A DNA stretch of 64,000 bases from assembly GCA_963843315.1 (NCBI GenBank), contig CAWJJU010000002.1, positions 620,001-684,000 of the forward strand. The letters are read 5' to 3'. The notes below the pieces were generated by a model. That model did no database searches. It was not told where the DNA came from and saw only the letters and a program-made list of their open reading frames with translations. Position numbers and translations under genes: made by a program. Below are positions 37,099 through 45,988 of this stretch, piece by piece (the stretch's first letter is position 1; every line of letters begins with the position of its first letter). Source of the stretch: JAWVFM01 sp963843315 (lineage in GTDB: Bacteria > Actinomycetota > Thermoleophilia > Solirubrobacterales > 70-9).

Positions 37099-38262
37099 GT
37101 GGCAGCAAAGGGAAATTCTTTGGTCGTGGAGGACCGCGAGGCGGAAGGCGGGGCGACGGCCATCGGCGAGGCCAACGCCGCCCCGATTTTCGGATCGAGC
37201 GAGGAGCTGAAGGACTCTCCTCGCCCGAGGGCAGGACCAGGGGCATCTGACGTTCGAGGAGATCGCAGCGACGCTCGAGGAGGTCGAGGTCTCGAAGGAG
37301 CAGGTGCGCGACCTGCACACCTACCTGATCGAGCACGGCGTGGACGTCATCGCCGCGGATGGCCTCACCGCCTACAAGGAGGCGAAGGGGGAGGCCGACG
37401 AGAAGCGAAAAGCCCGAGCTCGACCTGACGGTCGAGCCCAGCCTCGACTCGCTGCGGCTGTACCTGCGCTCGATCGGGCGCGTCGACGCTGCTCACCGCC
37501 CCCCAGGAGGTCGAGCTCGCCAAGCGCATCGAGCGCGGCGACGTCGGCGCCAAGCAGCACATGGTCGAGGCCAACCTCCGGCTCGTCGTCTCGATCGCCA
37601 AGGGATATCTGGGCCGCGGGCTCACCTTCCTCGACCTGATCCAGGAGGGGTCCCTCGGGCTGATCCGGCGCGTCGAGAAGTTCGACTACAGGCGCGGCTA
37701 CAAGTTCTCAACCTACGCGACATGGTGGATCCGGCAGGCCGTCACCCGGGCGATCGCCGACAAGGCCAGGACGATCCGCATCCCCGTCCACATGGTCGAG
37801 AAGCTCAATCGCGTCAACCAGGTCGAGCGCCAGCTCGTGCAGCGCCTCGGCCGCGAGCCCGAGCCGGCGGAGACTGCGGCCGAGCTCGGCTGGACGGTTC
37901 AGGAGGTGCGCGACATCCTGCGCGTCGCCCAGATGCCGGTCTCGCTGGAGAAGCCGGTGGGCGACGAGGACGAATCAGAGCTGGGCGACTTCGTCGCCGA
38001 CGACTCGGTCGAGGAGCCGTACGAGACCACCAGCGAGAACCTGCGCCGCGAGGGCGTGCAGCGCGCCCTCGACGCGCTGCCCGAGCGCGAACGCCAGGTC
38101 ATCGAGCTGCGCTACGGCCTGCGCGGGCACGAGCCGCTCACGCTCGAGGAGGTGGGCCGCGCCTTCGGGGTCACCCGCGAGCGGATCCGCCAGATCGAGA
38201 CGAACACGCTGAAGAAGCTGAAGGCGCTGCCTGAGACGCAGACCCTGCGCGATCGGGTCTGA
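37099..38262 (+). CDS. rpoD: Primary RNA polymerase sigma factor (RpoD/SigA), N-terminus frameshifted
   Basis: From 37561 the gene is intact: region 2 (NLRLVVSIAKGYLGRGLTFL, DLIQEGSLGLIRRVEKFDYR, FSTYATWWIRQAVTRAI), region 3 (IRIPVHMVEKLNRV) and region 4 with the -35 recognition helix GVTRERIRQIETNTLKKLK. Upstream, region 1 (VVEDREAE, LTFEEIAATLEEVEVSKEQV, LDLTVEPSLDSLRLYLRSIG, LTAPQEVELAKRIERGD) needs one-base corrections near 37216, 37410 and 37488, all single extra bases. GTG 37099 has a GGAGG site. It is the housekeeping sigma; such lesions in a live cell are implausible. Confidence 0.92.
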
Positions 38263-38287
38263 GGCCTCATCCCATCGAACCGTTTTA

Positions 38288-38453
38288 CCCCTCCGATTGG
38301 GGGGTACCTCGATGTTGCGGGGTCGGCAGGGGCCCAGCCCACCAGCGCCCCCTAACGGGGACGACTGGGCGGCCCCGCATGTTTGAAGTGTCCTCGTCCT
38401 CGGGCGCGACTGCCGGACCCCGAAGGTGGGAACGGGGCCGGCCGTCGCGCCCG
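38288..38453. other. Highly structured spacer between rpoD and tRNA-Tyr
   Basis: The spacer contains three strong hairpins. ACCCC/GGGGGT lies at 38288-38306. A compound stem at 38329-38376 pairs GGGGCC with GGCCCC, GCCCA with TGGGC and CCCC with GGGG. A 53-nt stem at 38401-38453 pairs CGGGCGCGAC with GTCGCGCCCG outside an inner CCGG.CCCCG/CGGGG.CCGG stem. It may be a bidirectional terminator set or a small structured RNA; no coding region is seen. Confidence 0.45.
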
Positions 38454-38461
38454 GACAGTCA

Positions 38462-38543
38462 TGGGGGAGGCAGGATTCGAACCTGCGAAGGCATAGCCAA
38501 CGCGTTTACAGCGCGTCCCGTTTGACCGCTTCGGTACTCCCCC
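38462..38543 (-). tRNA. tRNA-Tyr (GTA anticodon)
   Basis: 82-nt class II tRNA with a long variable arm. Acceptor GGGGGAG pairs with CTCCCCC, the D-arm region reads ACCGAAGCGGTCAAACGG, anticodon GTA sits in CTGTAAA, and the T arm is GCAGGTTCGAATCCTGC. Discriminator base A, no encoded CCA. The GTA anticodon fixes Tyr. Confidence 0.95.
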
Positions 38544-38595
38544 TCGGCGGAGCGGTGCATTCTAGGGCGACGGGGGCCGCTCCTAGACTCGTCGG

Positions 38596-39735
38596 ATGCG
38601 CGCGCCGGCCGGCAGACTCATGCGCCCGGCCCTCGCGGTCGCGGCCCTCGTCGGGGCGGCCTACCTGATCCTCGCCCCCGGCTCGGCCCCTGCCGTCCCG
38701 GGCCCGGTGTCGGTCGCGGGCAATCGCCTGGTGGGCGAGGGGGATGCGACGATTCGGCTGCTGGGCGTCGACCGCTCCGGCACCGAGTACGCCTGCGCGC
38801 AGGGTTACGGGTTCACCGACTCGGCCGACTACGAGCGCCCGGACTCCGCGCGGATGGTGGCCGCAATCGCCTCGTGGGGCGTCAACGCCGTTCGCATTCC
38901 GCTGAACGAGGCTTGCTGGCTCGGGCTCCCGGGCACGAAGGCGCGCTGGAGCGGGGCGGCCTACCGGGCGAAGGTGGACACCTACGTCGAGCGGCTCGAG
39001 GACGCCGGGATCCACCCGATCCTCGACCTGCACGTCGTCGACCCGAAGGGGCTCTCGCCGCGCCGGGCCACGCAGGGCCTGCGCCCCGCGCCGGACGCGG
39101 CCCACTCGGTCGGCTTCTGGCGCTCGCTCGCGCAGCGCTACGGCCAGGACCGGGCGATCGTCTTCGACCTCTACAACGAGCCGAACGCCATCGGCTGGCG
39201 CTGCCTGCGCGACGGGTGCAGGATCCGCGTGGACGCGTACCTGAAGGACCCACCGGTCTACCGCTCCGCCGGCACCCAGCAGCTGGTGGACGCCATCCGG
39301 CGCTCGGGCGCCCAGAACGTGATCATGGTGCCCGGCATCGACTTCGCCTCGAACCTGTCGAAGTGGATGGCCTACCGCCCCGACGATCCGCTGCACCGCC
39401 TCGCCGCCTCTCTGCACACCTACGAGCCCAACGGCCCGCACCCGCTGGCCGGCTGCGACGGCGCGTGCCGCGAGTCCGAGTTGGTTCCCCTCGTCGCGCG
39501 CTACCCGCTGGTCATCGGCGAGTTCGGCGACACCGACTGCGACTCCGGCTACTCCGAGACGCTCATGCGCTGGGCTGACTCCCACGGGGTCTCGTACCTG
39601 GCCTGGGCCTGGGACGCGACCTCGCTGGGGCACTGGAACTGCTCTCGCGGCCCGGCTCTGATCAGGCGCTACGACGGCACCCCCACTGCCTACGGGGCCG
39701 GCGTGCGCGCCCATCTACTGGCGGTGGGCGGCTAG
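38596..39735 (+). CDS. Secreted glycoside hydrolase family 5 (cellulase-like)
   Basis: 379 residues. N-terminal signal/anchor helix (PALAVAALVGAAYLILA) then a TIM barrel. The acid/base Glu is in VFDLYNEPNAI (about 195) and the nucleophile Glu in LVIGEFGDTDC (about 312). WGVNAVRIPLNEACW and HTYEP complete the GH5 set. It should cleave a beta-glucan or mannan outside the cell. ATG 38596 follows TAGACT (38584-38589) by six bases. Its stop is separated from the convergent AsnC stop by two bases. Confidence 0.83.
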   Translation: MRAPAGRLMRPALAVAALVGAAYLILAPGSAPAVPGPVSVAGNRLVGEGDATIRLLGVDRSGTEYACAQGYGFTDSADYERPDSARMVAAIASWGVNAVRIPLNEACWLGLPGTKARWSGAAYRAKVDTYVERLEDAGIHPILDLHVVDPKGLSPRRATQGLRPAPDAAHSVGFWRSLAQRYGQDRAIVFDLYNEPNAIGWRCLRDGCRIRVDAYLKDPPVYRSAGTQQLVDAIRRSGAQNVIMVPGIDFASNLSKWMAYRPDDPLHRLAASLHTYEPNGPHPLAGCDGACRESELVPLVARYPLVIGEFGDTDCDSGYSETLMRWADSHGVSYLAWAWDATSLGHWNCSRGPALIRRYDGTPTAYGAGVRAHLLAVGG

Positions 39736-39737
39736 GC

Positions 39738-40181
39738 CTAGCGGACCGCGGAGCCGCTCGCGACCAGCCGCGACAGGACGACCTGCGAGCGCGTCCGCTC
39801 GACGAGGCCGTTTCGCTGCAGGTCGATGATCAGCCGCTCCAGGTCCGTGTTGTCCGCGGTGCGCACGCGGGCAATCGTGTCGGCCTCGCCGGTGACGCTC
39901 CAGGCCTCGACCACCTCGGGGTGGCCGCGAAGCACCTCCGCGACCTCGTCGAGCCGGGTTCCGGCCCGGAAGAAGAGCTCCACCAGCGCCTCGGTGTTCC
40001 AGCCGAGCGCGGCGTGGTCGACCACCGCCGTGAACCCCTCGATCGCGCCCTCGGCCCGCAGCCGGTCCACCCGGCGCTTGACCGAGGGCGAGGTCAGGCC
40101 GACGTGTCCGGCGATGTCGCCGTAGGTGCGCCGGCCGTCCTCGAGCAGCAACGCAACTATCTTGCGATCCAAGGCATCCAT
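39738..40181 (-). CDS. Lrp/AsnC-family transcriptional regulator
   Basis: 147 residues from ATG 40181. N-terminal winged HTH (DALDRKIVALLLEDGRRTYG, SPSVKRRVDRLRAEGAI) and a C-terminal RAM ligand-binding domain with WSVTGEADTIARVRTAD. The ATG is five bases after TAATCT (40192-40187); TTG 40187 would fall inside the -10. It is divergently transcribed from the DUF6421 fusion gene across 73 bp, so it probably controls itself and that gene in response to an amino acid. Confidence 0.9.
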   Translation of the reverse strand: MDALDRKIVALLLEDGRRTYGDIAGHVGLTSPSVKRRVDRLRAEGAIEGFTAVVDHAALGWNTEALVELFFRAGTRLDEVAEVLRGHPEVVEAWSVTGEADTIARVRTADNTDLERLIIDLQRNGLVERTRSQVVLSRLVASGSAVR

Positions 40182-40183
40182 GC

Positions 40184-40196
40184 GCAAGATTATTGC
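40184..40196. promoter_or_regulatory. Candidate AsnC operator
   Basis: GCAAGATTATTGC is an inverted repeat (GCAA-N5-TTGC) with an A/T-rich centre, overlapping the -10 of the asnC-like gene. Its size, symmetry and position fit an autoregulatory Lrp/AsnC site; binding is inferred. Confidence 0.45.
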
Positions 40197-40218
40197 TTAA
40201 AGGCGCCAGATAGTGGCA

Positions 40219-40248
40219 TTGACAGCCGTCAGGGGCCCCAGGTAGCCT
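40219..40248 (+). promoter_or_regulatory. Promoter of the DUF6421 fusion gene
   Basis: Perfect -35 TTGACA (40219-40224), an 18-nt spacer, and -10 TAGCCT (40243-40248), then six bases to ATG 40255. This is the clearest complete promoter in the window and predicts a leaderless transcript. Confidence 0.75.
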
Positions 40249-40254
40249 GAACCC

Positions 40255-42360
40255 ATGCCCGACCGAGCCAGAAGCGCCCGGGTCGTGTTCGACGAGGCCC
40301 ACTCCGAGGCCTGGACGATCCGGCCCGAGGTCGCCGCACAGATGCAGCCCGCACACCCGGCCGACTCCTCGTACGCCGAGGCGGCAGCGGCGATCGCCGC
40401 TCGCGACTTCGACGTCGTCGCCAACCCCTCCGGTGCGCTCGACGCCGGCGTGCTCGACGACGCGGCGCTCCTCGTGATCGCCCATCCCTCCGAGGACCGC
40501 TGGGAGGCGACGGTCCCGGGCGGCTCGCCCGTGCTGACCGCTGCCGAGCTCGACGCGGTCGAGGCGTTCGTCGAGCGGGGCGGAGGGCTGATCGTCCTCG
40601 CCGAGACCGAGCAGGACAAGTACGGCAACAACATCCGGGAGCTCTTGCTCCGCTTCGGCATCGACGTCGAGAACACAACGGTCCAGGACTACGAGCATCA
40701 CCTCGGCGCTCCGTCCTGGGTGCTCGCCGAGCTTCCTGACTTCGACGGCGCCGCGCCGGTCGATCTGCTGGCGCGCGTCGATTCCGCCTGCTTTTACCGC
40801 GCGGGAACGCTCGCCCTGCAGAACGGAGCCCGGCCGATCGCGCGCGCCGGCTCGGCCTCGACGGCTCCCGGCGCGCCGCTGGCCGCGGTCGCGTCCCACG
40901 GCGCCGGCCGCGTGGTGGCCGTCGCCGACTCGGACCTCTTCGGCGACGACTGCATCGGCCAGCTCGGCCATCGCGAGCTGTGGCAGAACCTCGTCTACTG
41001 GGCCGCCGAGCCCTCGTTCGCGGGCGACGACGGAGGGATCGACTCCCCCGCCCTGCGCGACCCGCATTGGCAGGACCTCCACGACGCGGTCTCCGAGCTG
41101 CGCCTCGCACAGGAGCCCGACGGATCCGTGGACACGGACCGTCACGAACCGGCGAAGCTGGCCGCCCTGACCGAGCGGGTCGTCCGCGCCGTCGGTGGGC
41201 TGCGCCGCCACTTCCCCCACCAGGAGGCCTACCTCGACGCCCTTGTCGCCGACCTCGGCGCGTGGCCGGCGTCGGGCTTCGGCAAGCCGGACTTCACCGC
41301 CTCCATCGATGCCTTCCGTCCCGAGCGCGACCGCCGCGACGGGATCGAGCACCTGGTCGTGTTCCCCATGTACAAGCAGAACGCGTCGCCCGACACGTGC
41401 TTCGAGGCCCTCCTCGTCCGCGTGCCGTGGCCGGGCTTCGTCGCCGACCTCGAGGGCGGGCGCTACGACAACCCGAAGTTCCTGCCGGTGGAGCTCGTCG
41501 CGTACACGGAGGGCTACGAGTCCGAGTGCGCCGTGCTCTTCCCGGAGACCTTCGCGGCTCCCGGGCGGCCGCCGGCGCACTTCGGCGCGATCTTCTGCGA
41601 CCGCGAGGCCGAGCGCTTCCGGCGCGTCTGCGGAGCGGCAGCCGAGACCCTGCGGCTGAACCTCCCGCCCGACGCGGCATGCCTGTTGCGCTCGCCGTCG
41701 CTTTCGCGCGACGCGTACATCCTCTGGGACCTCATCCACGACCGCACGCACATGCACGGCGACCTGCCGTTCGACCCGTTCATGATCCGTCAGCGCAGCC
41801 CGTACTGGATGTACTCGCTCGAGGAGCTCCGCTGCGACCTGAACGCCTTCTCAGAGGCCGTGGACCTGGAGGCGGAGGGCTTCGCCTTCGCCCGCTACGT
41901 GCAGTACGCGATCGTCTTCGACCGGCTGTTCCGGTTCCCGGTGACCGGCAGCCGGGTCCGCAACTACGACGGGCTGGGGGGCCAGCTGCTGTTCGCGTTC
42001 CTGCACAAGGAGGGCTACCTGCACTGGACCGACAACGCCCTGCGCATCGACTGGGAGCGCCTGGCCGACGGGGTCCGCGCGCTGCGCGGCCAGGTGCAGG
42101 AGCTCTACCACTCCGGCATCGACCGCTCGAAGCTCGCCCAGTGGGAGGCGGCCCACGACCTGGTCGCCCGCTACGTCCCCGCGGCCGAGGGATCGCGCTG
42201 GGTCCGCGATGCGCGGGACCTGCCCGAGGTCGAGGAGCCGAAGGAGCTGGTCGACCTCGTCAAGCCCGACGAGTTCCCGCTCTCGCTGTTCTACACGCAG
42301 CTTCTCCCGAAGCTCGAGCCGGCGCTGGCGCGCCCGGCGCGCGAGCCGGTCGCCGCCTGA
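40255..42360 (+). CDS. Two-domain protein: GATase-like N-domain fused to DUF6421
   Basis: 701 residues. Residues 1-260 look like a class I glutamine-amidotransferase-like/DUF4350 fold (VVFDEAHSEAWTI, LLVIAHPSED, FVERGGGLIVLAE, GRVVAVADSDLFGDD) without an obvious catalytic Cys-His pair. Residues from about 265 match the actinobacterial DUF6421 family: HLVVFPMYKQNASPDT, FCDREAERFRRVC, the His-rich HDRTHMHGDLPFDPFM, YSLEELRCDLNAFSEAV and NYDGLGGQLLFAFLHKEG. HDRTHMH and EELRCD suggest a metal site. Function unknown; probably controlled by the divergent AsnC regulator. Confidence 0.72.
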   Translation: MPDRARSARVVFDEAHSEAWTIRPEVAAQMQPAHPADSSYAEAAAAIAARDFDVVANPSGALDAGVLDDAALLVIAHPSEDRWEATVPGGSPVLTAAELDAVEAFVERGGGLIVLAETEQDKYGNNIRELLLRFGIDVENTTVQDYEHHLGAPSWVLAELPDFDGAAPVDLLARVDSACFYRAGTLALQNGARPIARAGSASTAPGAPLAAVASHGAGRVVAVADSDLFGDDCIGQLGHRELWQNLVYWAAEPSFAGDDGGIDSPALRDPHWQDLHDAVSELRLAQEPDGSVDTDRHEPAKLAALTERVVRAVGGLRRHFPHQEAYLDALVADLGAWPASGFGKPDFTASIDAFRPERDRRDGIEHLVVFPMYKQNASPDTCFEALLVRVPWPGFVADLEGGRYDNPKFLPVELVAYTEGYESECAVLFPETFAAPGRPPAHFGAIFCDREAERFRRVCGAAAETLRLNLPPDAACLLRSPSLSRDAYILWDLIHDRTHMHGDLPFDPFMIRQRSPYWMYSLEELRCDLNAFSEAVDLEAEGFAFARYVQYAIVFDRLFRFPVTGSRVRNYDGLGGQLLFAFLHKEGYLHWTDNALRIDWERLADGVRALRGQVQELYHSGIDRSKLAQWEAAHDLVARYVPAAEGSRWVRDARDLPEVEEPKELVDLVKPDEFPLSLFYTQLLPKLEPALARPAREPVAA

Positions 42361-42418
42361 GCAGCTGGGCTCCATCCACCCTGTAGGCCGAGGCGGATCG
42401 AGCCCACTTGCGGGGTGG

Positions 42419-42447
42419 TTGCGGTGGTGCCCGTGCGCCTGTAGGGT
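42419..42447 (+). promoter_or_regulatory. Promoter of the glutaminase-dead asparagine synthetase-like gene
   Basis: -35 TTGCGG (42419-42424), a 17-nt spacer and -10 TAGGGT (42442-42447), six bases before GTG 42454. Another leaderless arrangement. Confidence 0.6.
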
Positions 42448-42453
42448 CGCATC

Positions 42454-44145
42454 GTGGGAGGAATCGCCGGCGTCGTCGCTGCGGCGGGGGCGTCCCCTCG
42501 CGACGCCCGCCTGCGGAAACTGAGGCTGGCCCTGGCCCATCGCAATCCGGGTGGCTCGCGCGTCGACGCCGTGGGCGGCGTCGCGGTGATCGGTCCGGCC
42601 GGCCCGGACGCGGCGTTGCTGACCGGTGACCCGCCTTCGCTTCGCAACGAGGTCGCGTTCGCGGCCCTGGGCGACTCCGGGCGCTCGCTGCTGCTCGGGT
42701 CGGGCGGGCTTGGCCTGCGGCGCCTGTTCTGGGCGCGCGTGGACGACGAGCTGGCCTTCGCGAGCGAGCCCGAGGCCCTGCTCGAGGCGGGCGTCCCGGC
42801 GGAGATCCGCGCCGATTCGCTGCGGAAGATCCTGAGCACCGGGTTCGATGCGCGCGAGCGGACGGCCCTCGCGGGAGTCCGTAGGGTCCTGCCGGGATCG
42901 CTGCTGCGCGTCGACCTGGCGACGCTGGAGTGCGAGGCGAGCACCGCGTACGAGCCGGGGGACGAGGTTGATCCGGGCCTCAGGCGCGAGCTCGCCGGGC
43001 GCAGCAGACGCGAGCTGGCCGAGATGCTGGAGGAGCGGCTTCGGGCGACCGTCCACGCGCAGATGGGCGACGGCCCCGTCGCCCTCTTCTGCTCCGGGGG
43101 CCTGGACTCGGCCCTGCTCACCGCCCTCGCCTGCGAGGCCGGCCGCGACGGCAACGTGGCGTTCGTCGGCTCGGTCCGTCTGCCGGGCGTCATCGACGAG
43201 GCCCCCGCGGCCCGGCAGGTGGCGCGAAAGCTCGGCGTCGAGCTCGAGGAGGTGAGGATCACGGCGGCGTCGCTTCGCTCCAATCTGGTGGGGGCCGTCC
43301 ACCGTCACGGCCCGATGGAGGTGGCGATCGGCGTCGGTGTGGCCCACGTCGCGGCCGCGGCGGCTCGCAGAGGCCTGCACACGGCGATCGCGGGGGACAT
43401 CGCCGACGCTCAGTACGGCGGAGACTGGGGCCGAAACGGCGACGCGATTCGCGCCTGCCTGTCGACGGCCGAGCTGCGGCGCCGGAGGCTCCGAACCTTC
43501 GCCTCGCTGAGGCCGCGCGACTTCCGCAGCTCGGTCCTGCGCCGCCGCTCGCGCGCGACGCTCATGCCGAGGCCATGGGTGGACGTGGCCGGCGAATGGA
43601 GCTGGGAGGCCGAGCGGGCGATGCGCGCCCGTGCCGCCTACGGCGACGGTGACGCCGGGTGCCGCCTCGCAGGCGAGATGCTCGGCGACCTGTATCTGGT
43701 CCCTGCGCTGCCGCGTGTGGACGCCAACGCCATGCAGCACGGCGTCGAGGTCCGGCTGCCGTTCATCGAGCCGGACGTCCTGCGTCTCACCCTCAACCTG
43801 CCGATGCAGGCAAGGGTGAGCGGCGCTCCCAAGGGGATCCTCTCCGAGGTGGCCGACCGGCGCCTGCCGCGGAGCATCGCGCGGCGCCGCAAGGTGGGCG
43901 GGATGCTCACCGCCGACAACGCCTGGCTGACCGAGCACGCCCGCCCGGAGTTCCTCCGCGACAGCATCGCCCGCGAGCTCGCCGAGATCGACGCGCAGAC
44001 CTGGGCTCGCCTGCTGGCGAGCGCGCCCGTGAGCCAGGCCTTCACGCTGTGGACGGCCGAGATCTGGGCCCGGCTCACCGCAGGCGGGCGGACGGTGGAC
44101 GAGGTTGACGCCGAGCTCTGGGCGGCCGCGTCTTGCAAGCGGTAG
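42454..44145 (+). CDS. Asparagine synthetase-like protein lacking the glutaminase nucleophile
   Basis: 563 residues. Overall an AsnB: an N-terminal Ntn domain and a C-terminal ATP-pyrophosphatase domain with intact PP-loop FCSGGLDSALL (near 212), AIAGDIADAQYGGDW and RLPFIEPD. But it starts MGGIAGVV, where active glutaminases start MCGI, so the catalytic Cys2 is Gly. The Gln-site residues (RGPDG, NGEIYN in the paralogue at 62647) are also lost. It should activate a carboxylate as acyl-adenylate, using ammonia or an internal amine as in beta-lactam synthetases. An SDR and a threonine aldolase follow directly. Confidence 0.82.
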   Translation: MGGIAGVVAAAGASPRDARLRKLRLALAHRNPGGSRVDAVGGVAVIGPAGPDAALLTGDPPSLRNEVAFAALGDSGRSLLLGSGGLGLRRLFWARVDDELAFASEPEALLEAGVPAEIRADSLRKILSTGFDARERTALAGVRRVLPGSLLRVDLATLECEASTAYEPGDEVDPGLRRELAGRSRRELAEMLEERLRATVHAQMGDGPVALFCSGGLDSALLTALACEAGRDGNVAFVGSVRLPGVIDEAPAARQVARKLGVELEEVRITAASLRSNLVGAVHRHGPMEVAIGVGVAHVAAAAARRGLHTAIAGDIADAQYGGDWGRNGDAIRACLSTAELRRRRLRTFASLRPRDFRSSVLRRRSRATLMPRPWVDVAGEWSWEAERAMRARAAYGDGDAGCRLAGEMLGDLYLVPALPRVDANAMQHGVEVRLPFIEPDVLRLTLNLPMQARVSGAPKGILSEVADRRLPRSIARRRKVGGMLTADNAWLTEHARPEFLRDSIARELAEIDAQTWARLLASAPVSQAFTLWTAEIWARLTAGGRTVDEVDAELWAAASCKR

Positions 44146-44155
44146 CGTGACCGCC

Positions 44156-44863
44156 ATGGAGCTGAACCACAGGGTCTACGCGATCGCGGGCGCCGCGGGC
44201 GGCCTGGGCCCGGCGGTTGCCCGGAGGCTCGCAGGCGCCGGCGCGTCACTCGCCCTCACCGACGTCAGCCAGGAGCGGCTCGACACCCTCGTGACCGATC
44301 TCGGGCTGGCCGAGGACCGCGTCGACGCGCGGTCGGTCGACCTGCTCGATGGCGACGCGACGCAGGCCTGGGCGGGAGCGCTTACCGAGCGGTTCGGCCG
44401 AGTCGACGGCCTCATGCACCTGGTCGGCGGCTGGAAGGGCGGCGATCCCATCGCGACCACGCCGCTGGACGACTACGAGTGGCTCCACAACCTGCTGGTG
44501 CGAACGGTGCAGCACGCGACGCGGGCGTTCCACGACGCCCTCGCCCAGTCGGGGCGCGGGCGCTTCGTGCTCGTCTCCTCCTCCCAGGCGCAGGCGCCCG
44601 AGGCCACCAACGCCTCCTACGCAGCGGCAAAAGCCGCGGCCGAGGCGTGGACCCTCGCGCTCGCCGACTCGCTCGCGGGAACCGGCGGGACCGCGAACGT
44701 CGTGGTCGTCAACGCGATCGAGACCCCGGCGATGCGCGAGGCCAATCCCGACAAGGAGCGCCCGACCTTCACCCCCGTCGAGCATATCGCCGAAGCCATC
44801 GCCTTCCTCTGCTCCGACGAGGGCGGGCGCATGAACGGCAAGCGCCTCGCCCTCCATCCGTGA
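44156..44863 (+). CDS. Short-chain dehydrogenase/reductase
   Basis: 235 residues. NAD(P)-binding AIAGAAGGLGPAVARRLAGAG, the VDGLMHLVGG strand, catalytic Ser in VLVSSSQAQAP and Y/K in NASYAAAKAAAEAW; NAIETPAM and a C-terminal GGRMNGKRLAL. It is a classical SDR with complete triad; the substrate is unknown. ATG 44156 lies seven bases after TAGCGT, which itself contains the stop of the asparagine synthetase-like gene. The stop overlaps the threonine aldolase start. Confidence 0.85.
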   Translation: MELNHRVYAIAGAAGGLGPAVARRLAGAGASLALTDVSQERLDTLVTDLGLAEDRVDARSVDLLDGDATQAWAGALTERFGRVDGLMHLVGGWKGGDPIATTPLDDYEWLHNLLVRTVQHATRAFHDALAQSGRGRFVLVSSSQAQAPEATNASYAAAKAAAEAWTLALADSLAGTGGTANVVVVNAIETPAMREANPDKERPTFTPVEHIAEAIAFLCSDEGGRMNGKRLALHP

Positions 44864-45925
44864 GCCCCCCGCACGACTTCGCCTCCGACAACCACGCCGG
44901 CGCCCACCCGGATGTGGTTGCCGCCATCGCCGCCGCGAACGCGGGCCACTCGGGCTCCTACGGCGCCGACGAGTGGACCACGCGCACAGGCGATGTCTTC
45001 CGGCGCCATTTCGGTCCCGCCGCGAAGGCCTACCCGGTCTTCAACGGCACCGCGGCGAACGTGCTGGCCGTCGACGCCGCCACCGGGCGCCACGAAGCCG
45101 TGATCTGCGCCGAGACGGCGCACCTCAACATCGACGAGTGCGGGGCACCCGAGCGGATCGCGGGCGTCAAGCTCCTCACGGTCGCGACCGAGCACGGCAA
45201 GCTGGCGCCGGAGGACCTGCGGCGCTGGGAGCCCCGGCGCGGCGACGAGCACCACGTGCAGCCCCGGGTCGTCTCGATCACCCAGGCGACCGAGCTTGGA
45301 ACGGTCTACACGGCCGCTGAGACGGCGGGCATCTGCCGCGCCGCCCATGAGCTGGGGATGTCGGTGCACCTCGACGGCGCCCGCCTCGCAAACGCCGCGG
45401 CGACCCTCGACGAGCCCCTTGCGGCCCTCACGACCGACGCCGGCGTCGACGTCGTGTCCTTCGGCGGAACGAAGAACGGGCTGATCGGCGCCGACGCCGT
45501 GGTCTTTCTCAACCCCGGCCTCGCCCGCGACTTCCAGTACGCGCGCAAGCAGCTCATGCAGCTCGCGTCGAAGATGCGGTTTCTGTCCGCCCAGCTCGAG
45601 GCGCTGCTCGGCGGCCGAGCTCTGGCTGGAGAACGCCCGCAACGCGAACGCCATGGCCGCCCGCCTCGCCGAGCAGGTCGATGGCGTCGAGGGCGTTGAG
45701 ATCGTCCATCCGGTGCAGGCGAACGCCGTCTTCGCGCGGCTGCCGCGAGCGGCGACGGACGCCCTGTTGGCGGATCTGCCCGGCGACGACCCGTTCTACA
45801 TCTGGGACGACGCGACGGGCGTCGTCAGGTGGATGTGCTCGTGGGACACCACGCCGGCGGACGTCGATTCCTTCGCGGAAGCGCTAAGGGCGGTACTTAT
45901 GTCCCACGTTGCGGAGTCGCTCTGA
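44860..45925 (+). CDS. Low-specificity L-threonine aldolase, one frameshift
   Basis: PLP fold-type I enzyme, about 355 residues after correction. DFASDNHAGAHPDVVAAI, ETAHLNIDECGAPE, HLDGARLANAAATL and the PLP Lys in SFGGTKNGLIGADAVVF are diagnostic. It cleaves threonine/allo-threonine to glycine and acetaldehyde. One extra C near 45616 breaks the frame between SAQLEALLGG and ELWLENARNANAMAAR; everything else is intact, so I suspect a base-call error. GTG 44860 overlaps the SDR stop (GTGA), indicating co-translation. Confidence 0.85.
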
Positions 45926-45988
45926 TAGGACTAGGTGTGCCTTCGGCCCAATCAGGGGCCATCAAGGGCGCAACGAAAGGACAGGGAC

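Noticed and set aside
39733..39744. Palindrome GCTAGGCCTAGC as a regulatory site
   Set aside because: It is formed by the stop of the GH5 gene and the bases just before the convergent AsnC stop; similar close or overlapping convergent stops occur at 16026, 21721 and 35954.
42454..44145. Ordinary asparagine synthetase annotation
   Set aside because: The first residues lack Cys2 and the glutamine-site motifs are lost, so glutamine-dependent synthesis is not supported.
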